Shown: positions 10,759-20,134 of the stretch, piece by piece
Position numbering within the stretch: the first letter of the stretch is position 1
Layout: each line of letters opens with the position of its first letter
Origin: Pseudarthrobacter sp. MM222
GTDB lineage: Bacteria > Actinomycetota > Actinomycetes > Actinomycetales > Micrococcaceae
NCBI RefSeq assembly: GCF_947090775.1
Contig: NZ_OX352321.1
Location: 868,001 to 932,000 of the forward strand
DNA: 64,000 nt
Direction: 5' to 3'
Made by a program: the position numbers and the translations under genes
The notes under the pieces: model-generated
Seen by the model: only the letters and a program-made list of their open reading frames with translations
What the model was told of the DNA's origin: nothing
Database searches by the model: none

Positions 10759-13700
10759 GTGCGTGTGCTGATCGACCTGGACGAGCGTCGCTTTGAGTGC
10801 GAGGTGGCTCACGCCGCGCCGGCCACCACGCTGGCGGACTTCGTGGAGGCCGCCGGCGGCCCGCGGCTGGCACCCGATGAGGCGGTGTTTGTGGACGACG
10901 CCGAGGTGCGTGGTTCCACCCCCGTCTCGGAGCTGATCTTCCTGGAGGGCAGCCGCATCTCGCGGGAGCCGTGGCCGACTCCGCAGCGCGTGCGCGGTTG
11001 GAGCGTGACGCTCGCCGGCGGGCAGCGCACCGGCGGTGTGACCGACGTTCCGCAGGGGCGCGAGATGCTCATCGGCCGGTCCCCGCACGCCGATTTGAGC
11101 CTTCCCACCGGGAGCGCGTCATGGGACCACTGCCGATTGCGCCGCGAAGAGGACGGCTTACGGGTGCTGGATGGCGGGTCCACGAACGGCACCCTCGTCA
11201 ATGGCGAACCCGTCGGGGAGGACGGGGTCCTGGTCACCGAAACCGCCACGATCACGGCGGGAGGCACGGTGCTCCTCCTGCGCCGGTCCCTGGACGAGAC
11301 GCCCGCCCCGGCGCCCGGCAGCTTGAACAACCTCACGCCGGCGGCGACCGCGCCCTTCAACCGGCCGCCTCGCCCCGGGCAGGCCCGGCCGGGCGACACC
11401 CTGGTCCCGCCGAGCCGCAAGGAAGTGCCGCCAGCCAGCAAGTTCAGCTACATCACGGTGCTGGCGCCCCTCGTGATGGCCGGGGCGATGGTTTTGCTTC
11501 TGGGGGACATGCGCTTCGCGATGTTCGCCATGCTCAGCCCAGTGATGGCCGTGGGCATGTGGTTCGAACAAAAGCGCCGTCATGCCCGGGGCCTCAAGGA
11601 AGAGGACGCGCGCTTCGCCGGGGCGATCCAGGAGTTCGAGCAGCAGGTCCGCGCGGCTGCAGCGGTTGAGACCGCACGACGTCATCGGATGATCCCCGAT
11701 CCCGCGACCGTAGTCCGGCGCCCCGCACTCCCCGCCACGTCACTGTGGCAGCGCCGCGCAGACGCCGACGACTTCCTGGCCCTGCACGCCGGCACAGGTG
11801 ACGTCCCCTGGAAGCCCGAAGTGGACCGCGCGACAGGCGGGCGGCTGGACGAGAAGGTGAAGGAGTCCCTTGCGGCCGCGCGCCTGCAGGCCGCGCCCGT
11901 GCTCGTGGACCTAACCGACGCCGGCGTGGTGGGCATCGTGGGGCTGCGGGAGGGGGCCCTGGCCCTCGCGCGATCCCTCCTTGCCCAGGCCGCGGTGCAC
12001 GTGGGCCCAGCAGACCTGACCGTCGGCGTCTTCTGCGACGCCGGGCGCGCCGACGAATGGGAATGGGCCTCTTGGCTGCCGCACACGCGCCAGGCCGGGA
12101 GCAGCACGGGGGAGCGGTGGATGTCCGCGCACCGCGAGACGAGCGTCGCCATGCTCCGGACACTCAAGGATGCAGTCCAGGAGTTGCCCACACCCGCTTT
12201 GCTGGTCCTCCTGGACTCCGAGGTGCTCACGGAGGGCAGGGACGCCCCGGCACGCGCGCTGCTCGGCACGGGCCGGTCCATGCCAGGGGTTCACGTAATC
12301 CCGCAGCAGCGCCCGCCCCGGGTGGCGGGCATCGTCATCGCGTCCTCGGAGGAGCAGTTGCCGGCCTCCTGCACCACGATCATCAGGGTGGGGGAGGACG
12401 CCGCGGCCACTGTGGACCAGCCGGAGGACCTGACCCGCGTGGAGGACGTCATCCTGGCGGGCCTGGACCAGGAGGAGGCCCTGCGCTGCGCCATGCGCGT
12501 GGCGCACTTCGATGATCCGGAGCTGAGCGTGCCCGGCGCCTCCCTGCCCCCGCTCGTGCGGCTGCCCGGGCTCCTCGGCTACGACCGCCCGGACTCGACC
12601 ACGATCCGCCGCCTGTGGCAGGCTCCGACCGAATTTTCCACGCCGATCGGCACAGGGGAGAACGGCACCCTGACCCTGGACCTGGTCAAGGACGGCCCGC
12701 ACGGCCTGGTCGGCGGCACCACCGGCTCCGGCAAGTCTGAGTTTCTCCGCTCTCTCGTTGCAGGCCTCGCGGCACGCAACGATCCGACCCGCCTGAACTT
12801 CATCCTCGTCGACTTCAAAGGCGGGGCGGCGTTCAAGGCATGCGAACGCCTCCCGCATACCATCGGCACGATCTCCAACCTGGACGAGCAGCTCGCTGAC
12901 CGGGCCCTCCGGGCCCTGGAGGCCGAGATGGAGCGCCGCCAGAGGGTCTTCGCAGAGGCCGGCGAGGGCATCGACAACCTGACCGCCTATCTGGCCACGA
13001 AGCCGGCCGAGCCGATGCCCCGGCTGCTGCTCGTGATCGACGAGTTCGCTATGCTTGCCAAGGACTTCCCGGACGTGCTCAAGGCGCTCGTCAGCGTGGG
13101 TGCAGTGGGCCGCACCCTGGGTGTGCACATGATCCTGGCGACACAGCGCCCGGCCGGCGTCGTCAGCGAGGACATCCTCGCGAATACGAACCTTCGGGTG
13201 GCCCTGCGCGTGCAGAGCCGCGACGACTCCAACAACGTCATCGGTGTGCCCGCCGCCTCGGCGATCGGCCGGGCCCAGATGGGCCGCGCATTTGTGAAAC
13301 TGGGCCAGGACGACATCACGCCCGTACAGACAGCCCTCGTGACCGGACGGGCGCAGCTCGGGGGCGGCTCCGCCGTGGACGTGCGCGAGGTACGCCAGTT
13401 TGGCGTCCCCGTGCCCGCCGCAGCGCCACCGCGGGCTGCGGCCGTGGACGAGAACGACCTGGACCTCCTCATCGACGCGGTTGTCGAAGCCAACGCCGAG
13501 GCAGGGTACGCCCGGCCACGGCAGGTCTGGCCCGAGGCCCTGGGCGAGCGCGTGGAGCTGGAGGGTTTTCTCCCTCAGCCGGACGGCGGTTTCCCTGCCG
13601 AACTGTCCGGCTCTTCCACCGACCCGGCACCCCGGCTCCTGCCGGTGGTGGGCGCCGTCCAAGGCTCCTCTGTCCTGGTGACGATCGTGGACGAGCCGGA

Positions 13701-15078
13701 CCTGCAGCGCCAGTCCGCGGGGGGATGGGACATGTCCATGGGGAACCTGATGCTCATGGGTGTGGCCGGCTCCGGCACGAGCACCACGTTGGCCTCGATC
13801 GCGCTGACACTGGCGAAGGACGCCGATCCGGCCGAGCTGGATCTGATGATCCTCGACTTGGGCTCCCGTGAGCTTGAGGCGCTCGAAGGCCTGCCGCACA
13901 CCGTGGCGTATGTGGGAACCGGTGCCGGTGCCAAGGAGCAGCAGGCCCGCTTCCTGCGGCACCTGCACACAGAGCTGGAGAACCGCCGAGCGGATCCTGG
14001 CAGGCGCCGCCGCACGGTGGTGCTGCTGGACGGCTTGGCCTCGCTGCGGGATGAGTTCCAGGATTTCGAAGGGCAGCAGCTGCTGTCCCTGCTGTACCGG
14101 GCCTACGCGGACGGCCCGGCACTGGGTCTGTCCTTCGCTGTCTCCACCACACGCGCCAAGGCGGTGCCCTCGGCCATGAACGAGGTGACCCTGCAGAAGT
14201 GGCTCTTCCGGCTGGCGGACGCCTACGACTACTCCTCGCTCGGCGTCCGGGGCAAGGAGATCCCTGCCGCGCTTCCTGGCCGCTGCGTGGATCCCCGCAC
14301 CTCGCTCCAAATGCATGTGGCCACCCCCGGCATCGGGGTCGAGGCTGCGGTGGAACGTGTGCGGCAGGTCTGGGCGCATGCGCCCGCGAAGACCGCGGCC
14401 ATCAGGCGCCTGCCCACCGACGTCACGATGCTTGAGCTCGGCGTGGAACCCCGGCTGGAGGCCGAGCCTTGGCTCATCCCGGTGGGAATACGGGAGGCGG
14501 ACCTCGCCCCCGCGTTCCTGGAGATCTACGAGGGCGAGCACGCGCTTATCGCCGGGCCCGCCCGTTCGGGTAAGTCCACGCTGCTGCTTGCCCTGGCCGC
14601 AGCCCTGCGGGGGGTTGCCAGCTCCCGGGGGCCGGCGCAAGTGTGGGGCATCTGCGATCGCCGCTCGCCCTTGGCCCATGCCGGCCTGGATCGCGTAGCC
14701 GTGGGCACGGACGAGGTGCCGGGCCTGCTGGCCTCCTTGCGGCTCGAGCGCGGCACAGTGTTTCTCCTGATCGACGACGCGGAGCGATTCGAGGACGCCG
14801 ATCAGTCCATCGCGGGGGTCGTGACGTCCGGGCAGCCGGGGCTTTGTATCATTGCGGCCGGACGGGCCGCGGATCTCCGCGGGCTGTACAGTCACTGGAC
14901 CAAGACGCTCCGCAAATCCCGCCTGGGCGTGCTGCTGCAACCGGACGTAGATTACGACGGCGAGCTGCTGGGCGCCGTACTCCCGCGCAGGGCGCCTGTG
15001 GCGTTGACTCCTGGGCGCGGATACATCGGGGTAGGCGGGCAGCTGGCGCTGATTCAGTCGATGAGCGCCGGGGGCTGA
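10759..15078 (+). CDS. EssC/EccC-like FHA-FtsK/SpoIIIE ATPase, type VII secretion motor
   Basis: 1,439 residues in the EssC order. Residues 1-75 are a small beta-rich domain. Residues ~82-175 form an FHA domain (GRS at 106-108, STNGT at 141-145). Two transmembrane helices follow at ~231-249 and 253-269, then three FtsK-like ATPase domains. Domain 1 has an intact Walker A (K659, GTTGSGKS) and Walker B (VIDEF, D761). Domain 2 has a degenerate Walker A in which T1007 replaces the lysine (AGSGTSTT). Domain 3 has an intact Walker A (K1272, GPARSGKST) and LLIDDAE at ~1,336-1,342. Type VII motors drive export of WXG100-paired substrates across the membrane. GTG start with GGAAGGAG upstream. The adjacent kinase suggests phosphothreonine control through the FHA domain (inference). 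Confidence 0.9.
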   Translation: MRVLIDLDERRFECEVAHAAPATTLADFVEAAGGPRLAPDEAVFVDDAEVRGSTPVSELIFLEGSRISREPWPTPQRVRGWSVTLAGGQRTGGVTDVPQGREMLIGRSPHADLSLPTGSASWDHCRLRREEDGLRVLDGGSTNGTLVNGEPVGEDGVLVTETATITAGGTVLLLRRSLDETPAPAPGSLNNLTPAATAPFNRPPRPGQARPGDTLVPPSRKEVPPASKFSYITVLAPLVMAGAMVLLLGDMRFAMFAMLSPVMAVGMWFEQKRRHARGLKEEDARFAGAIQEFEQQVRAAAAVETARRHRMIPDPATVVRRPALPATSLWQRRADADDFLALHAGTGDVPWKPEVDRATGGRLDEKVKESLAAARLQAAPVLVDLTDAGVVGIVGLREGALALARSLLAQAAVHVGPADLTVGVFCDAGRADEWEWASWLPHTRQAGSSTGERWMSAHRETSVAMLRTLKDAVQELPTPALLVLLDSEVLTEGRDAPARALLGTGRSMPGVHVIPQQRPPRVAGIVIASSEEQLPASCTTIIRVGEDAAATVDQPEDLTRVEDVILAGLDQEEALRCAMRVAHFDDPELSVPGASLPPLVRLPGLLGYDRPDSTTIRRLWQAPTEFSTPIGTGENGTLTLDLVKDGPHGLVGGTTGSGKSEFLRSLVAGLAARNDPTRLNFILVDFKGGAAFKACERLPHTIGTISNLDEQLADRALRALEAEMERRQRVFAEAGEGIDNLTAYLATKPAEPMPRLLLVIDEFAMLAKDFPDVLKALVSVGAVGRTLGVHMILATQRPAGVVSEDILANTNLRVALRVQSRDDSNNVIGVPAASAIGRAQMGRAFVKLGQDDITPVQTALVTGRAQLGGGSAVDVREVRQFGVPVPAAAPPRAAAVDENDLDLLIDAVVEANAEAGYARPRQVWPEALGERVELEGFLPQPDGGFPAELSGSSTDPAPRLLPVVGAVQGSSVLVTIVDEPDLQRQSAGGWDMSMGNLMLMGVAGSGTSTTLASIALTLAKDADPAELDLMILDLGSRELEALEGLPHTVAYVGTGAGAKEQQARFLRHLHTELENRRADPGRRRRTVVLLDGLASLRDEFQDFEGQQLLSLLYRAYADGPALGLSFAVSTTRAKAVPSAMNEVTLQKWLFRLADAYDYSSLGVRGKEIPAALPGRCVDPRTSLQMHVATPGIGVEAAVERVRQVWAHAPAKTAAIRRLPTDVTMLELGVEPRLEAEPWLIPVGIREADLAPAFLEIYEGEHALIAGPARSGKSTLLLALAAALRGVASSRGPAQVWGICDRRSPLAHAGLDRVAVGTDEVPGLLASLRLERGTVFLLIDDAERFEDADQSIAGVVTSGQPGLCIIAAGRAADLRGLYSHWTKTLRKSRLGVLLQPDVDYDGELLGAVLPRRAPVALTPGRGYIGVGGQLALIQSMSAGG

Positions 15079-15160
15079 GCCCGACGTCGAGCGGACACCA
15101 AGCAAGAGTGGCCGATGGGCGGCCTTGGGGAATCAAATCGACAGCGTTGGAGAATACGGT

Positions 15161-17137
15161 ATGAAATTGGCACAGACGGGTGAGGCTCTGGGAGCGTCCT
15201 ACCGCTTCGGTGAACGGGTGGGCTCCGGCGCCGTCGGCGAGGTCTGGACCGTCACTTCGACCGACGGCAGTACGTTCGCCGCCAAGGTCCTACGCCCTGA
15301 GCACGCCGACGATCCCTCGCTCGTGGAGCGTTTTGTCCGCGAGCGATCCGTCCTGCTTGGGCTGCAGTACTCCCACATCGTCACGGTGCGCGACATGGTG
15401 GTGGAAGGTGCGCGGTTGGCCATCGTCATGGACTACGTCGCGGGAGGTTCACTGCGTGACGCGGTGAAGGGCGTCGGCCCGCTGCGTCCCGTGGACGCGG
15501 TCAACGTCGCCGCCGAAGTGTTCGACGCACTGGCTTTCGCCCACTCGCGGGGTGTGACGCATCGCGACATTAAGCCGGACAATGTGCTCCTCGCCCGCCC
15601 CTGGCCCGAGTGCGGCGCCGGCGATGTACGGGTCTCCGACTTCGGCATCGCCGACGTCGTGGGCGAGAGGATCCGCCAGACGACAGGTCTCATCGGCACC
15701 CCGCAGTACATGCCGCCCGAGCTCATCAGCCAGGGCCGGTCCGGCCCGCCGGGCGATGTGTACTCAACGGGCGTCCTGCTCTACGAGCTCCTCGCCGGGC
15801 GCACTCCTTTCGCCGGGCCCGGGACCGACTTCAGCGTCGCTTACCGCCACGTTTCCTCGCGCCCGCCACGAATACCCGTGGACGACGCGGTATGGGACAT
15901 ACTCGACGGGCTGCTGTCCAAAGACCCCGCACAGCGCCCGACCGCGCGTGAGGCCGCGTCGATGCTCCGGCGTCTGGTGCCCCGCCTTGCCGGCGCCGCC
16001 CCGATCGCGCGTGCCGGGGCCCCGGAGGACTTCGACGACGCCGAACGCTCCGCCACGGTTGTCCGGGGCGCTTTCACGGACGAGTTGCTCACGGCTTTCG
16101 CGTCAACCTCGTCGGCTGACCACGCCGGGGAGGCGCCCGAGCTCGGAGAGGCAGGCAGCGCAACCATCGCCCGTCCGCTCCCGCGCCGCGAGGTGCGGCC
16201 CCAAGCGGAGGCCCGGCTCGAGGAAATGGATGCCGCCCCGTTCTGGCGCACTCGTAAAGCGCTTCTCCTCGCCGGCTCCGCGGCCCTTCTCCTTGCCGCG
16301 ATGGTCACCGGGTTCGTCGTGCTCGCACCTACGGGCCAGCAAGAGGCGCCCAAGGCCGGTGGTGACCAGGTGTCCAAGCAGCTGCAGGACGCGGCCCTTC
16401 CGACCGGCCTGACGATCTCGCGGGATGCCTCCTACGAGCCGTCCTCCGGTGAGATCCGCTTGACTGTTGCTTATGCGGCGCAAAAGGCGCCGTTGTCCGG
16501 TGAATTCCTTGAGGTGATCCCGGGCGTGGCCGAGGGAGAAGCGTGCCCGGCGGTCACGTGGGACGGGGCTACGGTTAGCCGGAATCAGGCCTCGATCACC
16601 GGCGTGGACGTCGAGTGCGGCTGGAAGCTTTCGGGGTTGGAGATCCCGGCGGGAGGGTCCGTCAAGGTGACCGCGAAGGTGTCGGTCAAGACCGCGGACC
16701 AGCAGGCGATTGACGCGTGGCTGCGCGCCGGTTCCGAGGCGACGACGGCCGCGACGCAGGACCCCGCCGTCAAGGGCACCGCCTATCCAGTCCAGCGCCT
16801 AAAGGGCGTGGAGGTGCGAACTCCGGCGAGAGTCGTGACGCCCAGCCCGCTGAAGATCACACTGGTGCCAGTGTGGGCCGGCGGCGCCGACGAGCTGAAC
16901 CCGCTCTACGTCAGTCCCGCGTCGGGCAAGCCCTCGCAGATGCTCGCCGCGGTGGGCGGCGGCGAGAAGGGGGTCCGGTTCTCCGACGGTTGCGGCGGGG
17001 CGCTGGCGGTGGACAGCGCGGGGCTCACCGTGACGGCATTGCAGATCACGCCCCAGTGCACCGTACGCGCCAGCGTCGGGAACTTCACCGAGCTGCAGTC
17101 CCCGAGTTTCGGGATCACGTCCCGCGAGAACTCGTAG
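15161..17137 (+). CDS. transmembrane Ser/Thr protein kinase
   Basis: 658 residues. The cytoplasmic Hanks-type kinase domain spans residues ~14-275: glycine loop VGSGAVGEV (20-28), lysine K42, catalytic HRDIKPDN with D136, DFG at 160-162, and activation loop GTPQYMPPE. A juxtamembrane linker of about 90 residues leads to one transmembrane helix (366-389) and a ~265-residue extracellular domain that lacks recognisable PASTA repeats. I chose the ATG at 15,161 (GGAG eight bases upstream) over an in-frame TTG at 15,125. It is the last gene of the motor operon, 82 bases after the ATPase. Its likely substrates include the motor or secretion components recognised by the motor's FHA domain (inference). 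Confidence 0.88.
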   Translation: MKLAQTGEALGASYRFGERVGSGAVGEVWTVTSTDGSTFAAKVLRPEHADDPSLVERFVRERSVLLGLQYSHIVTVRDMVVEGARLAIVMDYVAGGSLRDAVKGVGPLRPVDAVNVAAEVFDALAFAHSRGVTHRDIKPDNVLLARPWPECGAGDVRVSDFGIADVVGERIRQTTGLIGTPQYMPPELISQGRSGPPGDVYSTGVLLYELLAGRTPFAGPGTDFSVAYRHVSSRPPRIPVDDAVWDILDGLLSKDPAQRPTAREAASMLRRLVPRLAGAAPIARAGAPEDFDDAERSATVVRGAFTDELLTAFASTSSADHAGEAPELGEAGSATIARPLPRREVRPQAEARLEEMDAAPFWRTRKALLLAGSAALLLAAMVTGFVVLAPTGQQEAPKAGGDQVSKQLQDAALPTGLTISRDASYEPSSGEIRLTVAYAAQKAPLSGEFLEVIPGVAEGEACPAVTWDGATVSRNQASITGVDVECGWKLSGLEIPAGGSVKVTAKVSVKTADQQAIDAWLRAGSEATTAATQDPAVKGTAYPVQRLKGVEVRTPARVVTPSPLKITLVPVWAGGADELNPLYVSPASGKPSQMLAAVGGGEKGVRFSDGCGGALAVDSAGLTVTALQITPQCTVRASVGNFTELQSPSFGITSRENS

Positions 17138-17222
17138 GACGGAGGACGAAGCAACGCGCGGCTGCTGGCGTCAGGTAAAGCCGCGTCGCAGTCAGGCGGC
17201 CGGGCTGACAGCAGCCGGATTG

Positions 17223-19112
17223 TCAGGCTCTTAGGGGGTGGCCGGCGGGCTGGAAGTAGGTGTTGCGGCGGGGTCGCTGGCGTGGGTCCAGATGCGGGGG
17301 CGGGATGAACCACGGGATCCCGGTGCGCAGCTGGATGGTCCATTGTTCCTTGTGGATCAGATGGTGGTGGTGGGAACAGAGCAGCGTTCCGTTCTCGGTG
17401 CCGGTGCTGCCGCCGTGGGACCAGTAGCTGATGTGGTGGGCCTCGCACCAGGGCGCCGGGATGGTGCAGCCGGGGAAGGCGCAGCCCTGATCGCGCGCGG
17501 TGAGGGCTTTGCGGATGTGGGGCGGGAAGATTCTCGAGCTCCGGCCGATGTCCAGGATCCTGCCCTCGCCGCCGAGCAGGACCGGGATGATGTCGGCGTC
17601 GCAGGCAATCTTCCGGGCGGTTGAGGCGGTCACGGGGCCGGTGAACAGCAGCGTCCCGGTGCGTTCCTGTCGCTCGAAGACTGGCCGCCCGAAGGCCGCC
17701 GAGCTCCCGGCCGCGCCTGTTCCCGCCGTGGGGCCGGGTTCGTCCGGGGTGTTGTCCTCAAGCCGGATCCGGGCCAGGAGGTCGCGGTAGTCGATGGTGA
17801 CCATGACCTGCGGGCGGAGTCCGCCGGTGGCCGGGAGGGTGCCGGCGGCGAGGGCGACCTTGGCGGCGCCGACGAGTCCGTCGAGGAGTTTCTGTGGCCG
17901 CGTCCGGAGATCCAGGACCGCGGGCGGATCGGCGTCCGGGAACCCGGCAAAGGCCGTGCCGGGCGCGGCCGCTTCACCGGCTGCTCCTGCCGCCTCCACA
18001 GCGCTGGAGACGCCCGGCGGGGCAGCTTCCGCAGCGAAGACTGGCCCGGCGCCCGGGACGCCCCCGGCCCGAATGCTGGCACCGGCGTGGCCGTCCTGTG
18101 TGGGGACGAAGCCGTCCGCGGCGGCGGTTCCGTCGGTCGCGGCGTGGCCGGGTGTTGCGTGAGCGGCCGTGGGGCCGTTGGCGGTGTCCGGGGTGGGTGT
18201 TCGGGGGTTGGTGGCGGTGTTCATGACCGCGAGGAGGTGCTCGAACTGTTCGCTGGTCGCGAAGATCTCCAGGTGGTGCAGGCCGTGGCGGGGCTTGCGG
18301 ATGAAGGCGCCCTGGAGCTGGCGGAGCAGTTCCTCGGAGGGTTCGGCGCCGTCCTGGTCGATTGCGTCGGTCCAGCTCCGGGCGACGCGGACGAGGAAGT
18401 CGGGGTCGTTTTCGGCCGCGGTCCGGGTCAGGGCATGTTCCATCCGCGCCGAGGTCTCGACGTCGCAGATGTGCCGGACCCGGTCCAGCGCGACGGTGAT
18501 GATGCTCGCGGCCCGGGACGCGACCTCGGCGGAAGCGACCGCCGCGGCGAGCTCCTCACGGACCGGCGGCAGCAGTTCCCGGCCGCCGAACCGGGTCCGG
18601 GGCAGCAGGTCCTCGGCGAGGGTGAGCCGGCGCCGGGCCTCCGGGGCGCTGATCCGCAACCGGGCCCGCAGGAACTCCGTAGTGTTCCGGTACCCGTCAT
18701 CCACAGCCTCGGCGTCACTCCCGGCCTGGGAACCATCCGAGGCGGCAAAACCGCCCGGGCTTCCGGCGTCACCACCAGGGGCGGACGTGTCCTGCCAGCC
18801 GGTGGTCCAGCCCGGCGTCCCGGCGCCCCGGCTGTTTCCAGCTTCGGCCGTGGCCTGCCGCCGGGTACGGTCCACGGCCGCGGCCGCGACGAGCTGGAAA
18901 TACTCCACGGTCCGGGAGAGTTCCTCCACCCGGCCGGCGAAGTCGGACGCGGCCCGGAATCCCCAGAACGCCGCGTCGGCCACCGCCGTCGAACTCGCCG
19001 CCTGGAGCGCCGCGAGGGCGTCGGCAACACCGGCGTCCACGCCGGGATGCTGGACCTGGCCTGCGGCCTGGTCCGTGTCCTGGAACGGGAGGAAATCCCT
19101 GACGGCTTCCAT
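17223..19112 (-). CDS. DUF222 (13E12-type) HNH endonuclease-domain protein
   Basis: 629 residues. An N-terminal DUF222 helical region with the motif RLRISAPEARRRLTLAEDLL is interrupted by low-complexity Gly/Ala-rich inserts (residues ~100-140 and ~310-390). A C-terminal HNH nuclease motif follows: CAFPGCTIPAPWCEAHHI, then NGTLLCSHHHHLIHK. This is the actinobacterial 13E12/REP family, usually present in many copies per genome. The cellular role is not established; some members have been linked to mobile intervening sequences. It converges with the kinase gene and has a weak ribosome site. No flanking repeats that would indicate a mobile unit were seen here. Confidence 0.88.
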   Translation of the reverse strand: MEAVRDFLPFQDTDQAAGQVQHPGVDAGVADALAALQAASSTAVADAAFWGFRAASDFAGRVEELSRTVEYFQLVAAAAVDRTRRQATAEAGNSRGAGTPGWTTGWQDTSAPGGDAGSPGGFAASDGSQAGSDAEAVDDGYRNTTEFLRARLRISAPEARRRLTLAEDLLPRTRFGGRELLPPVREELAAAVASAEVASRAASIITVALDRVRHICDVETSARMEHALTRTAAENDPDFLVRVARSWTDAIDQDGAEPSEELLRQLQGAFIRKPRHGLHHLEIFATSEQFEHLLAVMNTATNPRTPTPDTANGPTAAHATPGHAATDGTAAADGFVPTQDGHAGASIRAGGVPGAGPVFAAEAAPPGVSSAVEAAGAAGEAAAPGTAFAGFPDADPPAVLDLRTRPQKLLDGLVGAAKVALAAGTLPATGGLRPQVMVTIDYRDLLARIRLEDNTPDEPGPTAGTGAAGSSAAFGRPVFERQERTGTLLFTGPVTASTARKIACDADIIPVLLGGEGRILDIGRSSRIFPPHIRKALTARDQGCAFPGCTIPAPWCEAHHISYWSHGGSTGTENGTLLCSHHHHLIHKEQWTIQLRTGIPWFIPPPHLDPRQRPRRNTYFQPAGHPLRA

Positions 19113-19301
19113 GACTACATTCTGCCCGGGGGGCCGGACAATTTAGCGTTTCCGCTGACTGGCGTCAGCATCCCCGCTGTTGGTGCGGTTCGACCACCCG
19201 CCAGCTCGCCCGTCCTGAGGCCCAGCCGCCGGCCAGCCACGCTGCCGCTCGTCAGTGAGCCATCGTCCCATACCCACCGTGGCATGAACCTCCGCCGTCG
19301 C

Positions 19302-20129
19302 TCAAAACCCCCGCGCCACAACCCGCGGCAGGCCAAACTGAGTGCGGACTCCGGGCGAGAACAGTACGGATTCCGGCGGACCCGTCACGCTGATGCCTGC
19401 GGCGGCGACAAGTTGGTCTTCAAACCGGGTCAGTTGCGCCCGATACAGCGGCCACGTGACATGGGTGTTGGGGACATACAGGGTTCGGCCCCGGACTCGC
19501 GTATGGAGGCCGAACCGGGCGGTGAGGTGGATCGAGAGAGGGTCGTTGGCGTCGGCATCGAGTTCGGGAGTCACCGCGAAGACGCTCCGGCCGCCGCCCC
19601 GGAACCGGCGGACGGAATACCCCGCGGACCGGCGCATCGCAGCGCCCTCTGCCTCCGCAGACCCCGACGGCCCCGCAACCTCCGCGGCCTCCGCAGACCC
19701 CGACGGCCCCGCAACCTCCGCTGCCTCCGCAGACCCCGGGCCGAGCAAACGCGAACGCGACCACACATATGGAATCCCGGCCGCCCGCGCCGCCAGCACG
19801 ACCGCCAATCGCGAAGCATCCAGGCTCAGGAAAACCACCCCGCGTGTGCCATTCGGCTCCCGGGAGTAAAGGCGGACGTTGATCTCGTTGAAACTCCCGA
19901 AGTATGGGACGCCCGGCCCGCGCCCCAGACCGGCACCCTGCATCCGGAACCCGATTAGGCCCACCCAGGCGGACCCGTCGAAGAGGTCCGGGTCCACTCC
20001 CGGAGGCATGAACGCCGCGGCGACCGTCTCAGGGATGCGCCAATGCAGAAAGACGGCGTCTGTCCATCGTTGGTCCATGATGATCGGCGCCGGCAGCTTC
20101 GGGGCATCCGGCCAGGGATCGGGGCCCAT
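19302..20129 (-). CDS. DUF2071 / YqjF-like protein with internal 12-residue repeat
   Basis: 275 residues resembling the DUF2071 (YqjF) family: DQRWTDAVFLHWRIPETVAAAFMPPG at the start, GLIGFRM, YFGSFNEINVRLY and a C-terminal HVTWPLYRAQL region. The biochemical activity of the family is unknown; members share an acetoacetate-decarboxylase-like fold. A surface loop carries two tandem copies of SAEAAEVAGPSG plus a partial third (DNA repeat at 19,651-19,737), probably a species-specific expansion. It starts five bases after the DUF1622 stop, so the two genes are co-transcribed. Confidence 0.75.
   Translation of the reverse strand: MGPDPWPDAPKLPAPIIMDQRWTDAVFLHWRIPETVAAAFMPPGVDPDLFDGSAWVGLIGFRMQGAGLGRGPGVPYFGSFNEINVRLYSREPNGTRGVVFLSLDASRLAVVLAARAAGIPYVWSRSRLLGPGSAEAAEVAGPSGSAEAAEVAGPSGSAEAEGAAMRRSAGYSVRRFRGGGRSVFAVTPELDADANDPLSIHLTARFGLHTRVRGRTLYVPNTHVTWPLYRAQLTRFEDQLVAAAGISVTGPPESVLFSPGVRTQFGLPRVVARGF
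19651..19737. repeat. 36-bp tandem repeat (2.4 copies) inside the DUF2071 gene
   Basis: Units lie at 19,651-19,686 and 19,687-19,722, identical except for the last base, followed by a 15-base partial copy. The unit is a multiple of three, so copy changes keep the frame and only lengthen a Ser/Ala/Glu/Gly loop. Confidence 0.9.
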
Positions 20130-20134
20130 GCGCG

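Noticed and set aside
11911..15105. Long minus-strand open frame (>1,000 codons) opposite the motor gene
   Set aside because: It is the antisense shadow of a well-supported FHA-FtsK gene in GC-rich DNA; the translation is low-complexity and shows no domain.
18087..19958. Plus-strand 623-codon open frame across the DUF222 and DUF2071 genes
   Set aside because: Spans two oppositely oriented real genes and the gap between them; no recognisable product.
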